A stretch of 64,000 bases of DNA from Oribacterium sp. NK2B42 (GTDB lineage: Bacteria > Bacillota > Clostridia > Lachnospirales > Lachnospiraceae): NCBI RefSeq assembly GCF_000424445.1, contig NZ_AUJX01000008.1, forward strand, positions 1 through 64,000. The letters run 5' to 3'. Below, piece after piece: positions 1-8,202 of the stretch (within the stretch, counting starts at the first letter, position 1; every line of letters begins with the position of its first letter). The notes below the pieces were generated by a model. That model was not told the origin of the DNA and did not search any database. It saw only the letters and a list, made by a program, of their open reading frames with translations. The translations under genes were made by a program, and so were the position numbers.

Positions 1-138
1 CATTGAGTAGAATTTCCCAATGACTGCCCACAAGGAAGGACCAAAACGAGTGAAAGCATCAGGATAGTATTGCTTTAGCAAAGATATCATCTTTGCCTGA
101 TAGGCGGCATGACCGCCTAGGTTAATAGGCTTGCACAT
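1..138 (-). CDS. 5' part of an unidentified protein, possibly a transposase (runs off window)
   Basis: An open frame reads from an ATG at 138 to the window edge, giving 46 residues that begin MCKPINLGGHAAYQAK and continue with a Tyr/Phe/Trp-rich stretch (YYPDAF, RFGPSLW, GKFYS). A strong ribosome binding site (GGAGGTG, complement of 146-152) lies seven bases upstream, so this is a genuine gene start. I do not recognise the family securely. The composition and the accessory surroundings (toxin-antitoxin pair, gene remnant) make an insertion-sequence transposase plausible, but that is inference. The rest of the gene is outside the window. Confidence 0.45.
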   Translation of the reverse strand, partial: MCKPINLGGHAAYQAKMISLLKQYYPDAFTRFGPSLWAVIGKFYSM

Positions 139-590
139 GAACAAACACCTCCGATCGAGAATTATCCGGCGCCGCGAAGGACGCATTTACTTCTTAATCA
201 GATAGGCCGCGAAGCGGCCGCAGATTTGGGAGGATTTGTCAAGTCCTATATTTGGTATTTTTTAAAAAAATGGGGGGATTTGAGAAATGGAACAAAAGAA
301 AAAGCCCTTGGAATCTAGGCTAAAGATTCCGAGAGCCTATCGAGAGGTCGGGGGGGGGAAACCCGCCTTCTGACATGGGAGGAACCCCTCCTGAGATGAA
401 CGGTGCAGCCGGCCAGACCGGAACCGGAGAGACTCTGCCTGAGACCAGCGCGGCAGCCGGATAATCAATATAATTTATAATTGGGCTTTGGTAATGTACA
501 TTTAAACAGATATGTCACTCTAACAGAAAAAATATACTGTTTGAAAAACACCTTCTTGTGTTACACTTGAATACACAGGGAGGTGTTTTT
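139..590. other. non-coding stretch between the partial gene and mntA
   Basis: This gap holds a G+C-rich hairpin (GGCCGC-gaa-GCGGCC, 205-219), an A/T-rich stretch with poly-A and poly-T runs around 250-300, a 7-bp hairpin GGAATCT/AGATTCC (310-330), a run of nine G residues (350-358), and the short gene remnant described separately. No complete gene is visible. It looks like insertion-sequence end debris, but no terminal inverted repeat could be paired because the other end is outside the window. Confidence 0.4.
324..464 (+). pseudogene. remnant of a Gly/Pro/Thr-rich secreted-protein C-terminus
   Basis: Directly after an in-frame TAA at 321 an open frame runs to a TAA at 462-464. It encodes a low-complexity tail (SGGGNPPSDMGGTPPEMNG..., ending GETLPETSAAAG). 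There is an internal ATG at 375 but no convincing ribosome binding site. The composition resembles the linker regions of exported proteins elsewhere in this window, such as the Gly/Pro/Ser stretch of the gene at 4359 and the ET/AA tails of the genes at 8379 and 10491. I infer a leftover 3' end of a surface-protein gene cut by a rearrangement. It could also be a chance frame. Confidence 0.3.
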
Positions 591-998
591 ATGTTGGCAG
601 ATGAAAGAAGATTAGCTGCAATAGAGAGAATAAAAGACCTTATACCACTACAAAAAAAGTTGAGTTTTGCCTTTCCGGAAGATGTATATAATGTGTTTGT
701 ATTTGGAAGTTACCCTACAGTGCGTTACGAAAAGGGCATAAGTGATGTGGATATAGCCGTCTATGCAGATGATATAGATATTTACATGAGAATATCCGTA
801 ATCATAGAGGAGTTTTTTGAGGAAAAGGGAATCCCGCTAGACTTATTCTTTATCGATGTAAGAAATCCGGCTCCTATATATCTTGCACCATTACATTCAC
901 AGATACAGTTTACTGATTACTATCCGGAAGAATTGATTAGATTTGAACAGGAATGTGAAGCTATGCTTTCACAAATTAAAAGAGGTATGGCGGTATGA
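591..998 (+). CDS. mntA: MntA-type antitoxin (minimal nucleotidyltransferase)
   Basis: Predicted nucleotidyltransferase of the MNT family, the antitoxin half of MNT-HEPN (type VII) toxin-antitoxin systems; known members transfer AMP to a tyrosine of the partner HepT. The 135-residue protein carries the signature Gly39-Ser40 followed after eleven residues by Asp52-Val-Asp54 (GSY...SDVDIAVY), the metal- and nucleotide-binding motif. The start at 591 is chosen because GGGAGGTG ends five bases upstream; a GTG at 558 in frame lacks such a site. The stop overlaps the next start (ATGA at 995-998), so the two genes are translationally coupled. The pair is A+T-rich compared with the core genes downstream, suggesting transfer. 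Confidence 0.85.
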   Translation: MLADERRLAAIERIKDLIPLQKKLSFAFPEDVYNVFVFGSYPTVRYEKGISDVDIAVYADDIDIYMRISVIIEEFFEEKGIPLDLFFIDVRNPAPIYLAPLHSQIQFTDYYPEELIRFEQECEAMLSQIKRGMAV

Positions 999-1537
999 AG
1001 TTGGACGAAAGCATAATTAATCAATTTGATCTGGAACCTAATCATGTTAGCGAACCGGTCAATGTGATGAAAGCATCTGAGGTACTCAATTTCATGAAAG
1101 AAAGTGCCGACAGGATTGTGGCAAAAAGTAAAATTTATTTTGATTCATCAGATGCTGATATTCAGGCTGATTGCTTGGACATTGTTTCAGTTAGACTTAA
1201 TGATTTTGCCCAATCATTTATGGATATTGTCATTTTTCTCAGAAAGGAAGAAGGAAGCTATAATGGGAAGTCTTCTTCTTTAAGGTACTGCATAACAAGC
1301 TATTATACGTTAATAAATGGATTACAAGACATTGAAAAACAGTTTCTCACGGAATTGCTGCTTCGAAATGAAATAACACATGATTATTTTAACAGAGAAA
1401 TACATTTGCAAAAGCTTATATCTTTAATGCAGAATTGTGCAGAAGGTTCTGTTGAGGTATATAAACAACTGGCTAAAATATGTGAAGATAAAAAGCTGAA
1501 TAATAGGTACGTTGATAAGAATTCGAGACCAAATTAG
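995..1537 (+). CDS. hepT: HepT-like HEPN RNase toxin
   Basis: Predicted HEPN-domain ribonuclease, the toxin partner of the upstream nucleotidyltransferase. The 180-residue, all-helical-looking protein contains Arg124-N-E-I-T-His129-D-Tyr131, an exact match to the Rx4HxY motif that forms the RNase site; in characterised pairs the Tyr (here Tyr131) is the residue AMPylated by MntA. It has a longer N-terminus than minimal HepT proteins (about 110-140 aa), with about 25 charged/polar residues before the first helix. It follows the antitoxin with a 4-bp overlap and ends before a bidirectional terminator. Toxin activity is inferred from family knowledge only. Confidence 0.8.
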   Translation: MKLDESIINQFDLEPNHVSEPVNVMKASEVLNFMKESADRIVAKSKIYFDSSDADIQADCLDIVSVRLNDFAQSFMDIVIFLRKEEGSYNGKSSSLRYCITSYYTLINGLQDIEKQFLTELLLRNEITHDYFNREIHLQKLISLMQNCAEGSVEVYKQLAKICEDKKLNNRYVDKNSRPN

Positions 1538-1551
1538 GTTTTAATGAAAGA

Positions 1552-1591
1552 AGAGTCATTCAGAACAAAAATGTTCTGAATGGCTCTTTTT
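1552..1591. terminator. bidirectional terminator between hepT and the HTH gene
   Basis: A 16-bp inverted repeat (AGAGTCATTCAGAACA / TGTTCTGAATGGCTCT, one G-T pair) spans 1552-1587 and is followed by TTTT on the plus strand; adenines precede it on the left for the minus strand. It sits exactly between two convergent genes. Confidence 0.85.
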
Positions 1592-1835
1592 ATGATGGTT
1601 TTACTAATGTTTCCAAAGGAATTTGAAGAATCTCGGAAAGGAGTTTAACTTCTATGTCGCTTACAATACGTAAACCTGATTCAGTTCGGTGAACTATGTG
1701 GTAATCCAAATCAAGCCCATGAACTTGTAAAAATGCAGCAAACTCACGTAAGGAAAGGTTGTGGTCATCTCTATATTGCTTTATATAAAGTCCGGTTATA
1801 TTTAATCTCCCGTTAGAATCAGTTGATTTTGCCAT
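1590..1835 (-). CDS. small XRE-type helix-turn-helix protein
   Basis: An 81-residue protein with a helix-turn-helix fold: LYIKQYRDDHNLSLREFAAFL, then a second helix region ending in SGLRIVSDIEVKLLSEILQIPLETLV, the usual layout of short XRE/Cro-like DNA-binding proteins in clostridia. The start at 1835 (MAKSTDSNG) is preceded by AAAGGAG, so the longer frame up to 1895 is not used. It is convergent with mntA-hepT, so it is probably not their autoregulator, but it may be cargo of the same island. The target is unknown. Confidence 0.7.
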   Translation of the reverse strand: MAKSTDSNGRLNITGLYIKQYRDDHNLSLREFAAFLQVHGLDLDYHIVHRTESGLRIVSDIEVKLLSEILQIPLETLVKPS

Positions 1836-2028
1836 GGTAACTCCTTTGAATAAACACAAGGAGTATATTCCATAATATGGAACATGTTGTCCCATCAGAT
1901 GAGACAGAAAGGGGTAATTGCTGTATAATGTAACTATATTTTAGAGGTTAAGTAAATAAAAATCTCTGTAGTTTTTAGTGACTCCAGATATGGAGAATAT
2001 GGATTATACATTTGTTTGATTAAGTCTT

Positions 2029-2748
2029 TTGATACGCAGAAAAAACAAGTCCTCTAGTGAAAGGAGTAAGTATATTATCTTGGCTGTTCTTTTGCTGATG
2101 TGTGGAATCACTTTATATGCTGCATCGGGAATTATTGGTGCAGGGGCTGAAACATTATCAAATAGTTATAATGCAGCTTATGCTTCCGAAAAAAGTCTTG
2201 CATATCAGGAACAGTATGACAAATATTTTGTTAAAGCAGAAAATAATTATCATGTCAGTAATCGGGTGGCAATTTCTATAGGTGATTTGAAAGAAATCGC
2301 AAAACTTGAAGTACTTAAAGTCAGTGATGTTGAATATATCGTAGAAGATAGTTCTGATAACAGTAATGGAATCACATCCTGGCTGGAGGTTCCCGGGCAG
2401 GGAACATATGTTGTTGATCTTCAAGCGGCAGAGTTCATAACGGATGATGAGAGGGCGTATGTGAAAGTCAGAGCACCATATCCGGAACTTACTAACATTT
2501 CTATTGATTATGCAAATGTTAAGAAGATGTTTTTTAAAAATGATATTCTTAATGACAGCTATAAAGTTGGTGAGGAACTGGCACAGAGGCAGCTTAATTC
2601 GGCAGATATGCTTATTAAGAAAGAATTTGCATCTAATGAAAGGTTTTATTTAAGTGCACAGGACGCCGCTGTAAGCACCATACAGTGTCTTGTAAGGCAG
2701 TTAAATCCTCAAAATACGGATATGATAGTTGAAGTTGAGTTTTATTAA
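2029..2748 (+). CDS. membrane-anchored DUF4230 protein
   Basis: A 239-residue protein with a basic N-terminus (RRKNKSSSERSK), one transmembrane helix (about 14-36, YIILAVLLLMCGITLYAA) and an extracellular part. The central SWLEVPGQGTYVVDL, the following PELTNISIDYANVK and a helical C-terminal region resemble the DUF4230 family, whose function is not known. The start is uncertain: TTG at 2029 is used because it keeps the positive residues before the helix, but no clear ribosome binding site precedes it and an in-frame TGA lies at 2017. The gene is A+T-rich like the toxin-antitoxin pair and ends at a strong terminator. Confidence 0.55.
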   Translation: MIRRKNKSSSERSKYIILAVLLLMCGITLYAASGIIGAGAETLSNSYNAAYASEKSLAYQEQYDKYFVKAENNYHVSNRVAISIGDLKEIAKLEVLKVSDVEYIVEDSSDNSNGITSWLEVPGQGTYVVDLQAAEFITDDERAYVKVRAPYPELTNISIDYANVKKMFFKNDILNDSYKVGEELAQRQLNSADMLIKKEFASNERFYLSAQDAAVSTIQCLVRQLNPQNTDMIVEVEFY

Positions 2749-2760
2749 AAAGTAATTAAA

Positions 2761-2803
2761 AAAGAGTCCTTTGGAATATGAGTTATTCCAAAGGACTCTT
2801 TTT
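2761..2803 (+). terminator. rho-independent terminator after the DUF4230 gene
   Basis: Perfect 18-bp inverted repeat (AAAGAGTCCTTTGGAATA and its complement, loop TGAGT) followed by a T run. Confidence 0.9.
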
Positions 2804-3016
2804 AGTTCACTCAAAGATATAATTTAGATTCGGCTTGTACATATTCTGACCAAATGGGTAAATAATTATTTTTCTTCAGCATGGTTTAAGCTTAGTGAAT
2901 TAAGATACAGCCATACAGGTCAGAAAATGGGATGGAAAAGGAAGACCTGCTATATGACGATTTCATTTTGATATATGTATGAAACAGCGTTTGACCTTCT
3001 GAAAGGAGCAGTAATT

Positions 3017-4264
3017 ATGTATATAGAAACAGCACTTATAAAGATAGCGGTGATACCGGCATATGAGCCGGATGAAATGCTTATAGAAGTTGCATCTGAG
3101 GCAGCAGCTTCTGGCTTTGAAGTTGTAGTGGTGGATGACGGATCTGCGTCAGGAAACTCTGTTAAGAGCGGAATAGTTCCTGTAGAAAAATATGACAGAA
3201 TTTTCGGAGACGTCATGAGTTTTGCCCATGTGATACGTTACCCTGAAAACAGAGGAAAGGGGTATGCTATGAAGCAGGCTTTTGCCTACATCAAAGAAGA
3301 GTACAAATATGAAGACAACTATGCGGTAGTAGTCATCGACTCTGACGGACAGCACAGGATTGTTGACGCTGCAAGACTGGTGGAGCATGCTGCTGTACAC
3401 CCCGGGACTCTTGTACTGGGAAGCCGCAAGCAGGGACCGAGTTCACCGCTCAGAAGCCGTATAGGCAATGGAATAACCAGAAATGTGTTCAGACTTCTTT
3501 CGGGAGTCAGCATTTATGACACCCAGACAGGACTCAGGGCCTTTTCAAAAAAGCTTATGGACAGGATGCTCTCGGTTCCGGGGGACCGCTATGAATACGA
3601 AATGAATATGCTCATGGATCTTGCCCGGGAGCAGGTACCCATGGAAGAGCTTCCTATCGAGACTATATATATCGACAACAATGCAGGCAGCCACTTTAAT
3701 CCCATTAAGGATTCGATACGTATCTACAGGGAGCTCTTCAGGTTCAGCCTTTCCGGTTTTGCCGCTTTTCTCATAGATTTTGCCATTTTCGGATGCATCG
3801 TAGAACTTTTCGGAAAAACAGCCTCTGTCATGCTTTGTGCCAATGTTTTCGCCCGTTTGATCAGCGCCACAGCGAATTACAGCATCAACCGGAATTTTGT
3901 TTTCGCAGGTACCGATAATGAATACATTGAGACTGAAAAAAAGAATAAAGAGAGTGTGGCAAATTCTGCAGGAAAGTATATTCTCCTTGCAGTGACCATT
4001 CTTGTTTTAAATACAACACTTCTTTGTGCAGTAACAAAATTTATTCCGGTGAACCCAATGATTGCAAAAGTCTGCATAGAGATACTGATGTTCTTCGTGA
4101 ATTTCACACTTCAGAGACGATTTGTATTTGCATCATCAGGAAAGGGAGTTGAACAAACTAAAGTTTTTGCACAGCCTATGAGGGTTGAGGCAAAACAGAC
4201 CGGGGAGAATAAAGACCTGGCTAAAGGAAAGCACAATCCCTTTCAGGATTACGGGGTAGCATAA
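3017..4264 (+). CDS. GT2 glycosyltransferase fused to a GtrA-like membrane domain
   Basis: A 415-residue fusion. Residues 8-225 are a family 2 glycosyltransferase of the DPM1/GtrB type: VVDDGS near 38-43, the metal-binding DSDGQH at 108-113, and GSRKQGPSSPLRSRIGN. Such enzymes move a sugar from a nucleotide donor to polyprenyl phosphate on the inner face of the membrane. Residues 235-385 form a GtrA-like domain with about four helices (FSLSGFAAFLIDFAIFG, NPMIAKVCIEILMFFVNF), a presumed flippase or anchor for the lipid-linked sugar. The start at 3017 has AAAGGAG nine bases upstream. It heads a three-gene cluster with a NAGPA-domain protein and a 4-TM protein. The sugar is not predictable. Confidence 0.85.
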   Translation: MYIETALIKIAVIPAYEPDEMLIEVASEAAASGFEVVVVDDGSASGNSVKSGIVPVEKYDRIFGDVMSFAHVIRYPENRGKGYAMKQAFAYIKEEYKYEDNYAVVVIDSDGQHRIVDAARLVEHAAVHPGTLVLGSRKQGPSSPLRSRIGNGITRNVFRLLSGVSIYDTQTGLRAFSKKLMDRMLSVPGDRYEYEMNMLMDLAREQVPMEELPIETIYIDNNAGSHFNPIKDSIRIYRELFRFSLSGFAAFLIDFAIFGCIVELFGKTASVMLCANVFARLISATANYSINRNFVFAGTDNEYIETEKKNKESVANSAGKYILLAVTILVLNTTLLCAVTKFIPVNPMIAKVCIEILMFFVNFTLQRRFVFASSGKGVEQTKVFAQPMRVEAKQTGENKDLAKGKHNPFQDYGVA

Positions 4265-4358
4265 AACAGTAATGATACTGATCTGCTTGCCATGAACCAA
4301 AGCCGGAGTAATACAGGAACCGGATATCAGAAAATGAATAGAAAATAAGGAACAGGAT

Positions 4359-5705
4359 ATGAAGGAATTTTTCAGCAGCTGGAAATACAGACTGACAGCA
4401 TTTCTGGCTCTCACAACATTTACGGGATATGCGCTTTTGGACACATTTGTAATCCCAAGAAGTTATACAGAAGGAACAGTGCAGCAGTCGGTGGCACTGA
4501 ATACCGAAGGAACGGTAGAGGTCGATAAAAGCGTGTTTGAAACCGCAAAAGGAACCGGTGCCAATGCCGAGAATCTGGGTAAATCAGAGGAGGATGCTTC
4601 CGAAACTGAGAGTGGATCCGGAAGCAATACAGATACTGCTTCAGAGGAGCATTCCAAAAAAAGCAGACCGGAAAGATCTGAAGGCAGCGGTGACGGAGAA
4701 AGCACTGAAGGAGAAAGCAAAAAAAGAATGAAAGCGGGAGAAGATTTCCCAGGCTTCCCACCTTCAGGAATGGGAGAGAAACCATCAGGGATGCCTGGGA
4801 AAAAGCCTTCTGGTAAGCCGGGCAGTAAATCTTCCGGAACATCCGAAAATAAAGAAAGCAACACTTCCAAGGCTGAGGAAGCAGTATCAACAACTATAGA
4901 TACAGTTAGTTCAGATGAAGTTATCGGAACCTACACTGACAGTGTTAAGACCATAACCTTAAGTGAGTACAGGTCAAATGATACCTCCATTTACGTTGCG
5001 GACATACAGCTCCTGGGAGATGCCACCGAGCTTGATGAATCAGCCTTCAGTGCTGATGATCTGATACAGACAGCCTTTGCGGATGATACTTACGGTAAAA
5101 ATGTAAAGGAAGCCACCTCTGTGACTGCTGAAGAAAATGACGCAATTCTTGCCATCAACGGAGATTTTTACGGGGCGCAAAATGACGGATATGTTATAAG
5201 AAACGGAGTTCTTTACAGATCCACCTCAGGAGGAAATGAGGATCTTGCCATACTCGCAGACGGAAGCTTCGAGATTTTCTCGGAGAATGACCTTTCCGCA
5301 GAGGAGGTTCTGGCTGCCGGAGCGGTGGATGTTCTCAGCTTCGGACCTGGTCTTGTGGAGAGCGGAGAAATAGCCGTAACAAAGGATGAGGAAGTAGGTA
5401 AGGCCATGGCCTCCAATCCGAGAACAGCTATAGGTATTCTGGAGGACGGACACTATGTATTTGTGGTTACGGACGGAAGAACCGATGAGTCAGAGGGCCT
5501 GACATTGTACCAGCTTGCAGAGTTTATGCAGAGTCTTGGCTGCTCAACGGCCTACAATCTCGACGGCGGAGGCTCAAGTACTCTGTATTTCAACGGTGAG
5601 ATCATCAACAAGCCCACCACAGGCGGAAATAATATAAAGGAAAGATCAGTCAGTGACATAGTTTACCTGGCGAAGGAGACTGATTCTGCGACAGAAAGTA
5701 CCTGA
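4359..5705 (+). CDS. membrane-anchored NAGPA-domain protein (phosphodiester glycosidase family)
   Basis: A 448-residue protein: one N-terminal membrane helix (about 12-32), a low-complexity linker from about 45 to 170 rich in Ser, Glu, Gly, Pro and Lys (PSGMGEKPSGMPGKKPSGKP), then a phosphodiester glycosidase (NAGPA/DUF2233) domain. Family landmarks are NGDFYG (about 267), NPRTAIGI (about 356) and NLDGGGSSTLY (about 400). Human NAGPA removes GlcNAc from phosphodiesters, and bacterial members are linked to exopolysaccharide or teichoic-acid-like polymers. With the upstream glycosyltransferase this suggests trimming or capping of a phosphate-linked surface sugar, which is inference. It is likely displayed outside the membrane. 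Confidence 0.85.
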   Translation: MKEFFSSWKYRLTAFLALTTFTGYALLDTFVIPRSYTEGTVQQSVALNTEGTVEVDKSVFETAKGTGANAENLGKSEEDASETESGSGSNTDTASEEHSKKSRPERSEGSGDGESTEGESKKRMKAGEDFPGFPPSGMGEKPSGMPGKKPSGKPGSKSSGTSENKESNTSKAEEAVSTTIDTVSSDEVIGTYTDSVKTITLSEYRSNDTSIYVADIQLLGDATELDESAFSADDLIQTAFADDTYGKNVKEATSVTAEENDAILAINGDFYGAQNDGYVIRNGVLYRSTSGGNEDLAILADGSFEIFSENDLSAEEVLAAGAVDVLSFGPGLVESGEIAVTKDEEVGKAMASNPRTAIGILEDGHYVFVVTDGRTDESEGLTLYQLAEFMQSLGCSTAYNLDGGGSSTLYFNGEIINKPTTGGNNIKERSVSDIVYLAKETDSATEST

Positions 5706-5722
5706 CGGAAGGAAAACAGATA

Positions 5723-6208
5723 ATGAAAGAAAACAGTATTAAAGATAATAATAAGATAAAAGACAAAATGCCTGCCATTAAAAGGCAGGATAAACACGGA
5801 GAAGCAACAGGAAAAGTAATGGGCTATGTTCTCATCACTATAGCAGTTGCCTTATTTGGAGCTATTTATGAGTATTTCAGCTTCGGGGTTTATTCCTACT
5901 ATATGATATATGCCTTTGTCATTCCATTGATTTTAGGTGTATTGCCGTGGATTTTTATTGCGTCAGACCGAATGGGAAAGGGAGCAGCGGAAAAGGATTT
6001 TCCGCCAATGTACACCATAAACTTATGGGGTTCCGGCATTGCCACCCTGACTGTGGGTTCGGTTTTTCACGGAATACTTGATATTTACGGAACCACCGGT
6101 TCACTGTCAAAGGTTTATTTCATAGTGGGAGCCGTACTATTACTGGTAGCTGTCATGACTTTTATCGGCGACAAGGAAAAAAGAATGGCTGATGCGAGAA
6201 TAGCATAA
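5723..6208 (+). CDS. four-helix membrane protein of unknown function
   Basis: A 161-residue protein with a charged N-terminus (about 30 residues, Lys/Asp/Asn-rich) and four predicted membrane helices (about 33-52, 57-78, 103-122, 130-147), ending in a short basic tail. I recognise no domain. It starts 17 bases after the NAGPA gene with AAGGAAAA before the ATG, so it belongs to the same transcription unit and may help the glycosyltransferase or export of its product. Confidence 0.7.
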   Translation: MKENSIKDNNKIKDKMPAIKRQDKHGEATGKVMGYVLITIAVALFGAIYEYFSFGVYSYYMIYAFVIPLILGVLPWIFIASDRMGKGAAEKDFPPMYTINLWGSGIATLTVGSVFHGILDIYGTTGSLSKVYFIVGAVLLLVAVMTFIGDKEKRMADARIA

Positions 6209-6235
6209 TTGAAAAATTGTAAATCAAGATCAGGT

Positions 6236-6286
6236 ATAACCCCTGCGGATGAGGCGCTTAGGAAAGCGTTTCACCGCGGGGGTTAT
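6236..6286 (+). terminator. terminator-like hairpin after the glycan cluster
   Basis: Long imperfect inverted repeat ATAACCCCTGCGG...CCGCGGGGGTTAT with an inner GCGCTT/AAAGCG pairing. The T tract begins only some 14 bases later, so it is a weaker terminator or a structured 3' end. Confidence 0.6.
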
Positions 6287-6464
6287 TCAAAACTGTATTA
6301 TTTTTTTAGATACATATTTTATATTGTGACAATTTCTGTAAAAAATATGTTATTTTTTTTATGCTTTCTATAAAATCACACTGTTTTAATAGAGAATAGT
6401 GAGATATACTTAAAGCGAATGGCGTTTTTGCAAAGTTCACAAAAACAGAACAGAGGAGAATCAA

Positions 6465-8129
6465 ATGATTTCGATTTTGGTAAGCCTGATAGGAGGACTT
6501 GGCCTCTTTATTGCAGGTATGTACATGATGAGTCATGGTATCGAGAAAGTCGCAGGTAACAAGCTGCGAAAGATACTGGAGACGTTTACAAGAACCAGAC
6601 TGACGGGAGTGCTGGTGGGACTGTTCTTTACAGCTGTTATACAGTCCTCCAGTACAGCGACGGTTATGGTTGTAACCTTTGTTAATTCCGGTTTGATGGC
6701 ACTTTCCAATGCCTGCGGTATCATACTTGGTGCCAATATAGGTACCACCGTAACGGCGATGCTCGTAGCCTTCAGGTTATCGGCTATAGCACCGATATTT
6801 GTTTTCTTCGGTGCCGTAATGATGAACTTTATTCCCAATCCTACTGTGAAGAAATCCGGTGAGATAGTGATGGGATTCGGACTTCTGTTTGTGGGTATAT
6901 CCACCATGTCAAGTTCCATGGCAGCCCTCAGAGAGATCCCGGCTGTCATAACCTTCCTGTCAAGCTTCACGAATCCGGTGCTGGGCGTGCTTATGGGATT
7001 TGTTATAACATCCATCGTTCAGTCGTCATCAGTGACTGTTTCAATCCTCGTAGTTATGGGTTCCATGGGACTCGTAGATCTCAGGATATGTATGTTCATC
7101 ATCCTTGGATGTAACATCGGAGCCTGCTCAAGTGCGGTTCTCACAGCGCTTCAGGGAAATAATAACGCAAAGCGCGCAGCGCTCATTCACCTGCTTTTCA
7201 ATATCTTCGGAACGATCCTGATGTTTGTCCTCCTGCTTTTGTTTTCACCGCAGATCGAAACCATCATCAGAACTATTTCAGGAACCGGAGATGATCCTGG
7301 ATCCCTGGGACGAAATATCGCGTTTGCCCATTTCATCTTCAAGGTATTCCAGGTAATTGTATTCTATCCGTTTATGGATCAGATCATAAAGCTGACTTAT
7401 GTTCTTGTTAAGGATGGCGAAAAAACGGAAGACAGCGAAGATATTTTCAAGCTCAGATATATCAATCTTAACAAGCTTCCTAACCCTGCAGTTGCCATTT
7501 ATATGGCTAAACAGGAAATGGAGAGAATGGCTAATGCTGCTTTCACAAATCTTACTACGGCCATGGATTGTCTTCTCAACGAAGATGTTTCGGGAGTTGA
7601 GAAGGTCTATGAAACAGAGAAATATATCGACTGGCTTTGCGAACAGATCAATACCTACATGACAAAGATCAACCAGAATGCCATTCCTTTGCGTGATGCG
7701 GATCTCATCGCAGGATATTTCCACGTTTGCTCGGATATCGAACGAATCGGAGACCATGCAGAAGATATAGCTGACATAGTTAAGTATTTTAATGAAAAAG
7801 ACGTTCATCTGTCACAGACTGCAAAAGAAGAGCTTACAGGCATGATGTCTATTGTTAAAGAGCTTATGAAGGATTCTCTGGATATGTTTGTTACAGGAGA
7901 TATGACAAACATGGAGAAGGTCACAGATCTTGAGAATCAGACAGATAAGCTTGAACGTGAGCTTCAGGATAAGCATATACAGCGACTCAGCGAAGGTTTA
8001 TGTTCCGCTCAGGCAGGTGTATTCTTCTCAGATATTATTTCCGGAATTGAGCGTGTAGGAGACCATGCCACAAATATCGCATTTTCACTTTATAATGCGA
8101 AGAACCGCAGAAATGATAAGGCAGGTTAA
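6465..8129 (+). CDS. Na/Pi cotransporter family protein with C-terminal PhoU domain
   Basis: A 554-residue inner-membrane protein of the NptA/YjbB type. Residues 1-310 contain the two inverted repeats of the transporter with the hallmark QSSSTATVM (about 60) and QSSSVTVSI (about 185). Residues 340-545 are two PhoU-like helical bundles with RIGDHAEDIADI and RVGDHATNIAF. Members export or import phosphate with sodium, and the PhoU part is thought to regulate flux. GAGGAGA lies seven bases upstream of the ATG. It is a stand-alone gene between two terminators; no pst genes are nearby. Confidence 0.9.
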   Translation: MISILVSLIGGLGLFIAGMYMMSHGIEKVAGNKLRKILETFTRTRLTGVLVGLFFTAVIQSSSTATVMVVTFVNSGLMALSNACGIILGANIGTTVTAMLVAFRLSAIAPIFVFFGAVMMNFIPNPTVKKSGEIVMGFGLLFVGISTMSSSMAALREIPAVITFLSSFTNPVLGVLMGFVITSIVQSSSVTVSILVVMGSMGLVDLRICMFIILGCNIGACSSAVLTALQGNNNAKRAALIHLLFNIFGTILMFVLLLLFSPQIETIIRTISGTGDDPGSLGRNIAFAHFIFKVFQVIVFYPFMDQIIKLTYVLVKDGEKTEDSEDIFKLRYINLNKLPNPAVAIYMAKQEMERMANAAFTNLTTAMDCLLNEDVSGVEKVYETEKYIDWLCEQINTYMTKINQNAIPLRDADLIAGYFHVCSDIERIGDHAEDIADIVKYFNEKDVHLSQTAKEELTGMMSIVKELMKDSLDMFVTGDMTNMEKVTDLENQTDKLERELQDKHIQRLSEGLCSAQAGVFFSDIISGIERVGDHATNIAFSLYNAKNRRNDKAG

Positions 8130-8137
8130 AACGTAAT

Positions 8138-8181
8138 AAAAAAGCAGCCATGTGATTGTTGCATCACATGGCTGCTTTTTT
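8138..8181 (+). terminator. terminator of the Na/Pi transporter gene
   Basis: Perfect inverted repeat AAAAAAGCAGCCATGTGAT / ATCACATGGCTGCTTTTTT with a TGTTGC loop; the palindromic poly-A/poly-T ends let it work in both directions. Confidence 0.9.
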
Positions 8182-8202
8182 GATTTGAAATAATTTTGGG
8201 AG

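Noticed and set aside
4463-4893. Minus-strand frames of 135-157 codons opposite the NAGPA gene
   Set aside because: They mirror the low-complexity Gly/Pro/Ser linker and have no start signals.
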